Positions 1-8,019 of a stretch of DNA of 64,000 nt are shown piece by piece. The translations under genes and the position numbers were made by a program. The stretch comes from Metaruminococcus_A gallistercoris (lineage in GTDB: Bacteria > Bacillota > Clostridia > Oscillospirales > Ruminococcaceae): positions 1 to 64,000 of the forward strand of contig CAJFNQ010000010.1 of the NCBI GenBank assembly GCA_904394975.1, in the 5' to 3' direction. A model generated the notes under the pieces. The model was not told where the DNA came from, made no database searches, and saw nothing but the letters and a program-made list of their open reading frames with translations. The first letter of the stretch is position 1. Every line of letters begins with the position of its first letter.

Positions 1-47
1 AGGTAGCTACTCCTGCTGTATAACCAATTTTCGAGGAAAGGAGAATT

Positions 48-79
48 AATAAAACCACCCCTTTCGAGATGGTTTTATT
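48..79 (+). other. AT-rich inverted repeat at the window edge
   Basis: The arms AATAAAACCA (48-57) and TGGTTTTATT (70-79) are perfectly complementary around a 12-nt loop. The repeat lies between a good Shine-Dalgarno sequence (GGAAAGGAG, 35-43) and the first plausible starts of the next gene. It could be a weak terminator of a gene to the left of the window, or a leader hairpin. No clear T-run follows it, so the terminator reading is uncertain. Confidence 0.4.
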
Positions 80-92
80 ATACGTGTATAAT

Positions 93-371
93 ATGAATTT
101 CAAAACCGAATCCAACCGAATTTATCTCAGCGGAGAAAACGGAAACTGCATTGCCGAAATTACATTTCCCAATGTGAAAGAAGGCGTTGTGGACATCAAC
201 CACACATTTGTGGACGACTCTCTGCGTGGACAGGGAATCGCGGGTAAATTGATGGAACTGGCTGTTCGCCAGATCAAAGCAAATGGACAAAAAGCGGTGT
301 GCTCCTGCTCCTATGCGCAAAAATGGTTTGAACGGCATGAAGAAGAACGGGATGTTCTGACAGAGCAATAA
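93..371 (+). CDS. GNAT-fold N-acetyltransferase, small YidJ-like type
   Basis: This 92-residue protein resembles the very short GNAT family (PF14542 type) that probably transfers acetyl from acetyl-CoA; its substrate is unknown. The acetyl-CoA pyrophosphate loop is visible as R-G-Q-G-I-A at residues 45-50, after the usual beta strand (VVDINHTFVDDSLRG), and a late SYAQKWFERH segment matches the family C-terminus. An upstream in-frame ATG at 69 lies inside the hairpin, so 93 is preferred, but neither ATG has a well-spaced Shine-Dalgarno sequence. It seems to be a single gene with no operon partner. Confidence 0.8.
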   Translation: MNFKTESNRIYLSGENGNCIAEITFPNVKEGVVDINHTFVDDSLRGQGIAGKLMELAVRQIKANGQKAVCSCSYAQKWFERHEEERDVLTEQ

Positions 372-482
372 GAGAATTTACAAATTATCCATAAAACCGA
401 AAAAATGCCCTTACAACACATCAAGTTCAATGCGATATACTGTTTTTTATAAGTGACTCATCACAAGGAAAAGAGGATTTTT

Positions 483-875
483 ATGGATTGGCTGAGGCGA
501 ATGCTGATGGGCCGATATGGTACTGATCAGCTTTCCATTGCCCTGTTTGTTCTGTATTTTGTGTTGTTCTTTTTGAGCTACATTCCCTATTGCCGGTTTT
601 TAGCATGGATCGGACTGCTGCTATTTGCCATCATTCTGTTCCGGACCTTTTCGCGAAACATTACCAAGCGTTACCGTGAAAATCAAATTTTTTTAAAATT
701 TTGGAATCCGATTAAAAATTGGTTTTCAAAACAAAAACGGCGTTTTCATGACCGTAAGTTTTACCGTTACTACAAATGTCCCAACTGTAAACAGACCTTA
801 CGTGTACCAAAAGGCCGCGGAAAGATTAAAATCACCTGCCCGAAATGCAGGACGCAGTTTATCAAGAAAACGTAA
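483..875 (+). CDS. Membrane protein with C-terminal zinc ribbon
   Basis: The 130-residue product has two hydrophobic segments (about residues 17-57), then a strongly basic stretch (KNWFSKQKRRFHDRKFYR) and a four-cysteine zinc ribbon at C99-x2-C102 and C119-x2-C122. The ribbon would sit on the cytoplasmic side under the positive-inside rule. The start at 483 is chosen because AAGAGG lies seven bases upstream; an in-frame GTG at 453 has no such site. Proteins of this layout are common in Clostridia near cell-envelope genes, but I know of no assigned function. A strong terminator follows immediately after the stop. Confidence 0.8.
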   Translation: MDWLRRMLMGRYGTDQLSIALFVLYFVLFFLSYIPYCRFLAWIGLLLFAIILFRTFSRNITKRYRENQIFLKFWNPIKNWFSKQKRRFHDRKFYRYYKCPNCKQTLRVPKGRGKIKITCPKCRTQFIKKT

Positions 876-904
876 AAAAGCCCGCCGTTCGGCGGGCTTT
901 TTTA
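876..904. terminator. Bidirectional rho-independent terminator
   Basis: The 8-bp GC-rich stem GCCCGCCG/CGGCGGGC (880-887 with 890-897) is flanked by an A-run on the left and a T-run on the right. It can therefore end both the zinc-ribbon gene on the plus strand and the DUF4358 lipoprotein gene converging on the minus strand. Confidence 0.93.
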
Positions 905-909
905 TTGCA

Positions 910-1374
910 TTATCCAAGATAGGATTTGATGACTTCTTCTGCTTTCGCGTTATCATCCGAAACGCACATAACAACATAACTGCCAGCGGATTTAATAACT
1001 GCGCTGTCGAGCTTCGGCACTTCTGCCGGACCGTAATCCTCGTACCCAGCTTTCTGATAAGCAACACGATTTTCCAAAGCGGTTACCGCGTCATCCACAT
1101 CATCTGCGCTGTTGAGTTCAATAGCGACAATTTCTTCAGCAGTTGCACCGGAACTGGTATAAGCAACCGCTTTCTTCACTTTAGACGAATCGATCTTATA
1201 CACGGTTTCAAACATTTCATCGCTGATCTGGCCCAGATCATCCTGATAAGTAATTTGGGTGTGAAGATCCTCAGCCAATTTAGCAACATCAACATCTTTC
1301 GGTTCGCTGGAGCTGCATGCCCCAAACAAACACACCACGAACAGCGCAACGGCTGCAATTGCAAGTTTTTTCAT
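910..1374 (-). CDS. DUF4358 domain lipoprotein
   Basis: The 154-residue protein begins with a lipoprotein signal: a basic start, a hydrophobic core and the lipobox F-G-A-C with the modified cysteine at residue 20. The rest looks like DUF4358, a clostridial extracellular domain of unknown role. The start at 1374 has AAAGGAG upstream. It follows the SGNH hydrolase gene by 20 bases on the same strand, so the two are probably one transcript; DUF4358 proteins are often next to SGNH or MBOAT-type acyl-modification genes. A role in a surface-modification pathway is inferred from this context only. Confidence 0.85.
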   Translation of the reverse strand: MKKLAIAAVALFVVCLFGACSSSEPKDVDVAKLAEDLHTQITYQDDLGQISDEMFETVYKIDSSKVKKAVAYTSSGATAEEIVAIELNSADDVDDAVTALENRVAYQKAGYEDYGPAEVPKLDSAVIKSAGSYVVMCVSDDNAKAEEVIKSYLG

Positions 1375-1394
1375 CTTTCTGGTCTCCTTTGCTG

Positions 1395-2354
1395 TTATTG
1401 CTGTACTGTATGACACAGCAGATAATCCCGCCACTTAACACAGTACTCTTTATTTAAGTGGATTCCATCGGTCGAAGCCTCCGGAGGAAGGAAGCCGTTT
1501 ACTGAAACCGCTTCTCCCGGCACCACATAATAAACCTCTTTTTCTTTTACGACCTGTTTGATCATTTCGTTGAACCGGTCAATGTTTGCGTTGTTAACCA
1601 CACTGTCTGCATTTTGCTGTTCTGAAACCGGCATGATTAACTGAACGTAAATAATCGCATTCGGACTAGTCTGTTTTACTACGTCAATCAGTTTTCCGTA
1701 ATTTTCTATAAACAAATCCGTGTTTGGCCAGCCAAGTTCATTAATACCCAGCATAATATATACTTTTCCATATGATTTCTGCTTTAATGCATTTTCGACT
1801 GTCTGCATCGTTCCATCCGGTGCCTGAATGACCGCCTTGGTAAACGCTGTGCTGACATTAAGCCCTTTATAAGCAAAATAGGTCGCGTTATTGACGCCGC
1901 TGTACATCATGAAGCCCTCTGTGCGGGAGTTTCCAATAAACAGCGCATCATCAAAATAAGAAATTGGCTCCGAATTTGCCAGCGGGACCGGTGCATCATG
2001 TGTTGATGGCTGCGGCGTAATATTGCTCACTCCGGCTCCTGTGGAAACGGAAGAAGAGGAAGAAGAGCTTGAATGTTCCGCATACCAGGAATCCATGATT
2101 GTGCCCGGCGTATAGGACTGGTCATAATCCACCGAAGAGTAACCGGAAAGTTCCTGCGAACTGCTGCTTCCGCTGCTTGAAGTGCTTTCTGAATCACTTC
2201 CTTCAGAAGCACTTTTCCCCTCTTCTGTCACAGCAATCACCGTAGCAATAATCACCAGAACAAAAGAAACAATGATCATAAAAATAACCATCGCTTTTGC
2301 CTTGCTGTTTCTTTTTTTCTTTCGATAAACGTATACGGGACGTTTCTGCGACAT
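1395..2354 (-). CDS. Membrane-anchored SGNH/GDSL-type hydrolase
   Basis: This 319-residue protein has a basic cytoplasmic N-terminus, one membrane segment (about residues 21-43), a long serine-rich linker (about 47-110) and an extracellular SGNH hydrolase domain. Block I is F-I-G-N-S-R-T with the putative nucleophile Ser143, block III is M-L-G-I-N-E, and block V is D296-G-I-H299. The usual GDS of block I is GNS here. The fold suits an esterase or acetyl-transfer partner acting on envelope glycans, but the substrate is unknown. It lies between the CmpB-like membrane gene and the DUF4358 lipoprotein gene on one strand. Confidence 0.88.
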   Translation of the reverse strand: MSQKRPVYVYRKKKRNSKAKAMVIFMIIVSFVLVIIATVIAVTEEGKSASEGSDSESTSSSGSSSSQELSGYSSVDYDQSYTPGTIMDSWYAEHSSSSSSSSVSTGAGVSNITPQPSTHDAPVPLANSEPISYFDDALFIGNSRTEGFMMYSGVNNATYFAYKGLNVSTAFTKAVIQAPDGTMQTVENALKQKSYGKVYIMLGINELGWPNTDLFIENYGKLIDVVKQTSPNAIIYVQLIMPVSEQQNADSVVNNANIDRFNEMIKQVVKEKEVYYVVPGEAVSVNGFLPPEASTDGIHLNKEYCVKWRDYLLCHTVQQ

Positions 2355-2387
2355 AGGGCTCCTCCATATTCAAAACACGCAGACAGT

Positions 2388-2771
2388 TTAAAACAACCTT
2401 TTTTTCAACCGTCTGCAAAGAAATTGCACCGGAAAACACAAAAGGAACCAAAGTACACAGTACTGCGGACAAACCTGCCCTAAAAAATTACCAGGTTTAC
2501 CGGAATAATCCCATATCCGCCGGCCAAGAAGCAGATTAAACACAATGCCAACAGCCAGCTCACATCCGGTAATAAACGCGGCGCCCGCAAGACAATGCTG
2601 CCATAGTTTCCACCCAAACCGGCGAATATTCATAAAATACATCCATAATGTACACAAACCGCCGGTCAAAAGCATCGACCAATGGGTACAGCCTCGCCAG
2701 AGAAGTTCAATGACGCCATATCCCAGCGAACCAATCAGATAAATAATCGTGTATTCTTTCCACCTGCGCAT
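2388..2771 (-). CDS. CmpB-like putative ABC-transporter type IV membrane protein
   Basis: The 127-residue protein has about four hydrophobic segments and the pattern typical of PF06541 (putative ABC-transporter type IV/CmpB): an early E-L-L-W-R and a late W-D-Y-S-G-K-P-G-N-F-L-G-Q-V-C. No ATPase gene is nearby, so a transport role is not supported here. The product ends with a basic tail (CRRLKKRLF). It is the first gene of the minus-strand cluster with the SGNH hydrolase and DUF4358 lipoprotein, 33 bases before the SGNH gene. Confidence 0.75.
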   Translation of the reverse strand: MRRWKEYTIIYLIGSLGYGVIELLWRGCTHWSMLLTGGLCTLWMYFMNIRRFGWKLWQHCLAGAAFITGCELAVGIVFNLLLGRRIWDYSGKPGNFLGQVCPQYCVLWFLLCFPVQFLCRRLKKRLF

Positions 2772-2890
2772 TCAATCACCCAAAAATTAGAATGCGCTGG
2801 TTCCTTTTGTTTATGACTTTTTTATTATTCCACATTTTGTATTTTTTCTCAAGTACAATTTGTAACTTTTCCCATAGAATCCTTTGCGAA

Positions 2891-2918
2891 TTGACAAAAA
2901 AGTTTTGACGTGTATAAT
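2891..2918 (+). promoter_or_regulatory. Sigma-A-type promoter of the MATE gene
   Basis: A consensus -35 TTGACA (2891-2896) and -10 TATAAT (2913-2918) are separated by 16 bases and sit about 70 bases before the MATE start codon. Nothing else in the 220-base gap looks like a gene. Confidence 0.85.
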
Positions 2919-2990
2919 GTTAAATATTGTTACATTTCACTAATATCACACCACTTTTCATACCAGTCATTTTCAGAAAGAGGATTAACC

Positions 2991-4352
2991 ATGGCGGCAA
3001 AACAAGGAAAAATTTCTCTCTTTTCACTCGCTTTCCCAATCCTGATTGAACAGGTACTGCGCAACTTTCTTGGCACGGTAAATGTTCTTATGCTCGGCAA
3101 TTTTTCAGACGAAGCAGTTGCCGCGGTTGGGGTTGCGAACCAGATTATGAACGTTGTTATTATGGCATTTACCATGCTTGCAAACGGTGCAGCGGTCGTG
3201 ATCAATCAACATTTGGGGGCACGGCACGATGAACAGGCCGGGCAGATTAGCATGAACGCAATCGGCGTTGGTGTCCTGCTTGGCGGTGTGATCAGTGCCT
3301 TTTTTATTGCCTGTTCACCGTTTGTCATGATGCTCATGGGGCTTGAAGGAAATTTAATTGCCGATGCTTCAACCTATCTGCAATGGGTTGGAGGCGCGTC
3401 TGTAATGATATCAGTCTCCAGCGTTATTTCTGTGCTCTTTCGCTGTTACGGAAACGCCAAAGTTCCGATGGCGATTGTTCTGTTTATCAACATCGTCAAT
3501 GTAATCGGAAATTATCTTGTCATCTTTCGTCCGTTCGAAATTCCATTGTATGGAATTTCGGGAATCGGCATCATCCGCTTTGCCAGCGAAACGATCGGAT
3601 TGCTCCTTTCCGTTTTGCTCCTTGCAGCCGCACGCTTCGGTTACAAACTTAAATACTTATGGCGCATTAAACTGCATACCCTCGGGCAGATTGTCAGCAT
3701 TGGTTTTATGTCAGGCGCGGAAGGAATTTCCTATACACTGGGGCAGGTCGTCACCACAGGGTTCCTAGGTGCTTTCGGTACGGCGGCGCTTTCCGCAAAA
3801 GTGTATGTTCAGACCATTGATTATTATGCTTATGTAATCGGTCAGTCGATCGGTCAGGCTTCGCAGATCATCGCAGGACAGATGATGGGAGCCGGAGAGA
3901 CGGAAGAAGCATATCATTTCATCAACAAAAAATGGAAATGGATCATGGCGTGCAACCTCTTCTTTTCCGGCGCAATTTTTGTATTCCACCGCCCCATCAT
4001 GGCGATGTTTACCTCAACGCAGGAAATCATTGATCTGTCGATGCCATTGTTCGCACTCTGCATTTTCATCAACTTCGGGCGTTCGTTCAACCATTGCTTC
4101 AACTATGGATTACGGGCAGCAGGCTATGTGTTCTGGCCAATGATGATTGCTGTTGGGTCCATTTGGATTGTAAACGTAGGGCTCGGATATGTATTTTCCA
4201 CCCAGCTGGGGCTTGGCATTACCGGTTTGTGGATCAGCATGGCGATGGATGATATCCTTCGCGGTGCCGCTACCGGTTCTCTCTGGCGGACAAAGCTCTG
4301 GAAAAAATCCATCAGTGTGTTAAAACAGAAAAAAACCGTTCCCCAGGAATAA
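2991..4352 (+). CDS. MATE family multidrug/organic cation exporter
   Basis: The 453-residue integral membrane protein has the length and about 12 hydrophobic segments of MATE transporters, in two similar halves. The first helix motif (FSLAFPILIEQVLRNFLGTVNVLMLG) and the second-half equivalent (ISIGFMSGAEGISYTLGQVV) are typical. Family members export drugs or metabolites using Na+ or H+ gradients; the substrate here is unknown. The start at 2991 has AGAAAGAGG upstream and removes a 27-residue extension that would overlap the promoter. The lactonase gene follows 33 bases later and may be cotranscribed. Confidence 0.9.
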   Translation: MAAKQGKISLFSLAFPILIEQVLRNFLGTVNVLMLGNFSDEAVAAVGVANQIMNVVIMAFTMLANGAAVVINQHLGARHDEQAGQISMNAIGVGVLLGGVISAFFIACSPFVMMLMGLEGNLIADASTYLQWVGGASVMISVSSVISVLFRCYGNAKVPMAIVLFINIVNVIGNYLVIFRPFEIPLYGISGIGIIRFASETIGLLLSVLLLAAARFGYKLKYLWRIKLHTLGQIVSIGFMSGAEGISYTLGQVVTTGFLGAFGTAALSAKVYVQTIDYYAYVIGQSIGQASQIIAGQMMGAGETEEAYHFINKKWKWIMACNLFFSGAIFVFHRPIMAMFTSTQEIIDLSMPLFALCIFINFGRSFNHCFNYGLRAAGYVFWPMMIAVGSIWIVNVGLGYVFSTQLGLGITGLWISMAMDDILRGAATGSLWRTKLWKKSISVLKQKKTVPQE

Positions 4353-4385
4353 ACAAATTTTAATCTTTGAAAGGAGATGCCTTCC

Positions 4386-5282
4386 ATGCAGATTTTTAAC
4401 GCCAAACCTTTATTGAACGTTTCTCATGAACTGGCGGAAGGCCCTTTGTGGAATCAAACGGACCACAGCCTTTACTGGGTCAATATCAACCAGGGAGAGC
4501 TGTGGCGCTACACCCCCTCCTCTGAGGAAAAACAATGTTGGAACCTTGAAGAACCCATTGGAACATTCGGATTTTGCAAAGACGGCAGAATCATTGCGGC
4601 ACTAAAAAGCGGCATTTACTTTCTTTCCCTTACGGAAAACGGCGTGATCAAACAAAAAATCATTGACCCGGAACCTGACACGCCAAATCGTTTTAACGAT
4701 GGAAAATGCGCGCCGGACGGGCGGTTTCTTGCGGGTACCATGCAATCCTCTGACACAAACGGAACATATCCCGGCGGATTCTATTCGATTGATCCCAACG
4801 GAAATTGTCAGACATTACTTTCCGGCGTTCAGATCTCCAACGGACTTTGTTTTAATTATAATGGCTCTACTCTTTATTACATTGACTCGCCAACACAGGC
4901 CGTGACCGCTTATGATTATAATCTTGAAAACGGAAAACTATCCAATCCACGGCAGGTTGTAACCATTCCAAAAGAAGATGGTATGCCGGACGGAATGACG
5001 ATTGACGCAAAGGGTAATTTGTGGATCGCGCTCTTTGGCGGCGGATGCGTTGTTTGTTATGACCCAAAAACCGGCAAACAGTTTGCAAAAGTAAATGTCC
5101 CTGCCAAAAAAGTGACCTGCTGCACATTCGGTGGAAAAAACTACGAAACCCTTTATATTACAACCGCATGGGAAAACAGTTCAACGAAAGAAAAGTCAGC
5201 CGATCCGTTCGGCGGCAATCTTTTTGCGGCCGACGTTTCTGCGCACGGATTACCCGGTTACCTGTTTGGTGCAGACAAATAA
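4386..5282 (+). CDS. SMP-30/gluconolactonase/LRE family sugar lactonase
   Basis: This 298-residue protein is a six-bladed propeller of the SMP-30/regucalcin/gluconolactonase family, which hydrolyses sugar lactones using one divalent metal. Metal ligand positions are recognisable: Glu in H-E-L-A-E-G-P-L-W near the N-terminus, N-R-F-N-D-G-K in the middle, and P-D-G-M-T-I-D near the third quarter. There is no signal peptide, so it is cytoplasmic. The ATG at 4386 is used because the ATG at 4377 lies inside the AAAGGAG site. It ends at a strong terminator. Confidence 0.9.
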   Translation: MQIFNAKPLLNVSHELAEGPLWNQTDHSLYWVNINQGELWRYTPSSEEKQCWNLEEPIGTFGFCKDGRIIAALKSGIYFLSLTENGVIKQKIIDPEPDTPNRFNDGKCAPDGRFLAGTMQSSDTNGTYPGGFYSIDPNGNCQTLLSGVQISNGLCFNYNGSTLYYIDSPTQAVTAYDYNLENGKLSNPRQVVTIPKEDGMPDGMTIDAKGNLWIALFGGGCVVCYDPKTGKQFAKVNVPAKKVTCCTFGGKNYETLYITTAWENSSTKEKSADPFGGNLFAADVSAHGLPGYLFGADK

Positions 5283-5306
5283 ATCGCTATTTTTCACACG
5301 ATATAT

Positions 5307-5340
5307 TAAAAACCGCTGTATTTTCATACAGCGGTTTTTA
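5307..5340. terminator. Terminator after the lactonase gene
   Basis: A 14-bp perfect stem (5307-5320 with 5327-5340) with core ACCGCTGTA/TACAGCGGT carries A-rich and T-rich feet on the two sides, so it can act in both directions. Confidence 0.9.
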
Positions 5341-5378
5341 ATATATCCGACGTCCTATTTAGCCATACACCAAACAAA

Positions 5379-5418
5379 AGCCACAATCTTGCCGGGGCAA
5401 GCCAGCAGGATTGTGGCT
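5379..5418 (-). terminator. Terminator of the beta-glucosidase gene
   Basis: The outer stem AGCCACAATC/GATTGTGGCT (5379-5388 with 5409-5418) encloses a second small stem. Read on the minus strand it is followed by CTTTTGTTTGG, which fits the 3' end of the GH3 gene that stops at 5477. Confidence 0.75.
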
Positions 5419-5476
5419 AAAGGGAATCATAATTCAAGCAACTGTTTTTGTCTCTTTTTCAATCGACTGATATCAA

Positions 5477-7726
5477 TCAAGCGTATTGTGCCAGCTGCTC
5501 CATAAGATTTTCCAAATCTGCAGGAGTAAAGTTTTCCGGGTAAAGGGTCACCAGACTAGCAAGCGGGCACTCGTAAAATACAGCTTCCATCATCTGGTCG
5601 TTCATGGCAGAATTGCCGTCATCGTTTCGCTTCCCTTCCCTGATTTGTTCAATCACCGGCTGAATGACCTTACAAGCCTGCGGATGATCCAACACTTCTT
5701 TTACAGTCATATACGGTGAAACACGCAATTTCGGATGATGCAGCGGAACAAACTCAATTGTCGCACACAGAGGAAGCTCTCGTGAAGAAGTTCCCGCAAA
5801 AAGCGTGTACGTTCCTGGTTCGCAGATCCAGCCGGACTCGTATTCATCATAATACGCGAAGCTGCGCATATCCAAAGAAAACTCAGCGATAGTCTCTTCT
5901 CCCGGCTCAAGGTAAATCTTTTTAAAGCCTTTTAATTCTTTCGGCGGACGATTTGCCAAAACACCAGGTGCGGAAACATAAAGCTGAACCACTTCTTTGC
6001 CCGCTCTGTTTCCGGCATTCTTTACCTTTACAGAAACCCTGACCGAATCCAATTCGGATGCTTTCTTACGGCTTACAGAAATCTCCTCATACTCAAACGT
6101 TGTATAACTCAAGCCATGCCCAAACGGGAACAGGACCGGCATCTTCTTTTTATCGTAATAACGGTACCCTACAAAAACGCCTTCCCGATAGGTCACAGTA
6201 TTTTGATTTCCAGGGAAATCCAGGTAACTTGGATTATCTTCCAAACGAAGCGGGAAACTCTCCGCGAGTTTTCCGCTCGGATTAACATCCCCGTACAAAA
6301 TAGACGCAACCGCTATGCCGGATGCCTGACCGCCAAGATATCCCTCCAAAACGGATTTTACTTTGCTGACCCATGGAAGTTCAACAGGAGAACCGTTGGA
6401 AAGCACGACCGTAAGGTTGGGATTGACATGATAAAGCTGTTCAATCAGTTCATTCTGATTGGGCGGAAGCTGCATGTGCGTACGGTCATATCCCTCTGAT
6501 TCATAATGATCCGGCAATCCAGCCATGACGATCACCTTATCCGCCTGTTTTGCCGCTTCCACTGCCCGATCTGCTTCTTCCTTCTGCAGCAGATCGGAAG
6601 AGATCGAAAAGCCCTTTTCATAAACAAAGTCTGCATTTCGCTCATTCAATGCGTCCAAAAGCGAAGTGATTTTTGTTGGGAGAATATGGGAACTTCCTCC
6701 GCCCTGGAAGCGGGGTTTTTCCGCAAATTCGCCGATTACAGCTACTTTTTCTCCCGCCCGGATCGGAAGGACGTTGTCCTCATTTTTCAACAGCACCATA
6801 CAGTCCGCTGCAACGGAAGCAGCAAAATCATGGTGCTCATCCCGGTCATAAGAAACGTCCGCCCTGCGGTGAGATGCCGCTTCAAACGCAAACCGCATAA
6901 TCCGCTCGACTGCTTTATCCAACTTCGACTCTTCCAGGTTGCCTGATTCAACCGCTTTTTTAATCTCATCGCTGAACATACCCGGTTTACCCGGCATTTC
7001 CAAATCCAATCCGGCGTCAATGCATTCGGCGCGCTGTTTGATGGCGCCCCAGTCGGTCATAACAATCCCGTCGTAGCCCCATTCTCCGCGCAGGATTCCG
7101 TTGAGCAGAGTGGAATTACAGGCAAGCGGCGACCCGTTTACTCCATTATAAGAACACATAACGGTAGCGGGGCCCGCCTGTTTGACCGCCATTTCAAAAC
7201 CAGCCAGATAAATCTCACGCAGAGTTCGCTCTTCAATGATCTCATTGATTCGCATACGCATAGATTCCTGATTGTTGGCGCAAAAATGCTTAAGCGATGT
7301 TCCAACATCTTTAGACTGTACGCCGGAAATATGGCTTCTTGCCATCTGGCCGCAAAGATACGGGTCTTCTGAAAGATATTCAAAATTTCTTCCGCAGAGC
7401 GGAGAGCGCTTAATGTTGCAGGCCGGTCCCAAAACAATATCTACGCCTTCTGCCTGCGCTTCTTCACCGATTGCTCTGCCGACTTGATAGATCAGTTCCC
7501 TGTCCCACGAAGAAGCCAGTCCCGCTCCAGACGGGAAACAGGTCGCCGGAACCGTCTGACCGGCATCATCAATCTTTCGCAGCCCATGAGGGCCGTCACT
7601 CATCATGACCGCCGGAACGGAAAGCCTTGCAATTGTTTCCGTATGCCAATTATCGTATCCGCTGACATAGGCACATTTTTCTTCCAGCGTCATCTGTTCA
7701 ATGATTCTTTTAATATCCTGCTGCAT
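5477..7726 (-). CDS. Glycoside hydrolase family 3 beta-glucosidase, intracellular
   Basis: The 749-residue enzyme has the three-part GH3 layout: a TIM barrel (about 1-300), an alpha/beta sandwich (about 310-530) and a C-terminal fibronectin-III-like domain (about 565-660). The catalytic nucleophile is Asp225 in I-V-M-T-D-W-G-A, and K-H-F-C-A-N-N-Q-E is the conserved substrate-binding strand. It probably removes terminal beta-linked glucose or similar sugars from imported oligosaccharides, since no signal peptide is seen. The start at 7726 has GGTGGTGGAAGG just upstream. About 90 residues after the Fn3 domain form an extra C-terminal region with no recognised function. Confidence 0.92.
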   Translation of the reverse strand: MQQDIKRIIEQMTLEEKCAYVSGYDNWHTETIARLSVPAVMMSDGPHGLRKIDDAGQTVPATCFPSGAGLASSWDRELIYQVGRAIGEEAQAEGVDIVLGPACNIKRSPLCGRNFEYLSEDPYLCGQMARSHISGVQSKDVGTSLKHFCANNQESMRMRINEIIEERTLREIYLAGFEMAVKQAGPATVMCSYNGVNGSPLACNSTLLNGILRGEWGYDGIVMTDWGAIKQRAECIDAGLDLEMPGKPGMFSDEIKKAVESGNLEESKLDKAVERIMRFAFEAASHRRADVSYDRDEHHDFAASVAADCMVLLKNEDNVLPIRAGEKVAVIGEFAEKPRFQGGGSSHILPTKITSLLDALNERNADFVYEKGFSISSDLLQKEEADRAVEAAKQADKVIVMAGLPDHYESEGYDRTHMQLPPNQNELIEQLYHVNPNLTVVLSNGSPVELPWVSKVKSVLEGYLGGQASGIAVASILYGDVNPSGKLAESFPLRLEDNPSYLDFPGNQNTVTYREGVFVGYRYYDKKKMPVLFPFGHGLSYTTFEYEEISVSRKKASELDSVRVSVKVKNAGNRAGKEVVQLYVSAPGVLANRPPKELKGFKKIYLEPGEETIAEFSLDMRSFAYYDEYESGWICEPGTYTLFAGTSSRELPLCATIEFVPLHHPKLRVSPYMTVKEVLDHPQACKVIQPVIEQIREGKRNDDGNSAMNDQMMEAVFYECPLASLVTLYPENFTPADLENLMEQLAQYA

Positions 7727-8019
7727 CCTTCCACCACCTGAAAGCATTTTTAAGCATTTTTTCTCATTATGTCACGCATACGCAAATTTTACAAGGTGAA
7801 GTTTTTTACTTAACGACAATATCTATATTTCCGACAAATATTTAACACGATTTTAGAGAAAAGAACATAGAATTTTGCACGCGAATGCTTTATAATATTA
7901 TTTTGAGCAAACAAGTATTTTTATGCGTATTTTACTGTACAAACAACAAGTAACAAACACTCCCTCAACGTACAGTTTTATAATATTACATATAAAACAA
8001 AAGGAAGAGAGGAACCCTC

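Noticed and set aside
1..49. Possible C-terminal end of a gene entering from the left edge (stop at 47-49)
   Set aside because: Only 16 codons are visible and none matches a known family; it overlaps the GGAAAGGAG site, so I do not call it.
748..1413. 221-residue plus-strand open frame across the terminator and DUF4358 gene
   Set aside because: It runs antisense through a lipoprotein gene that has a signal peptide and ribosome site, and crosses a strong terminator; no family features.
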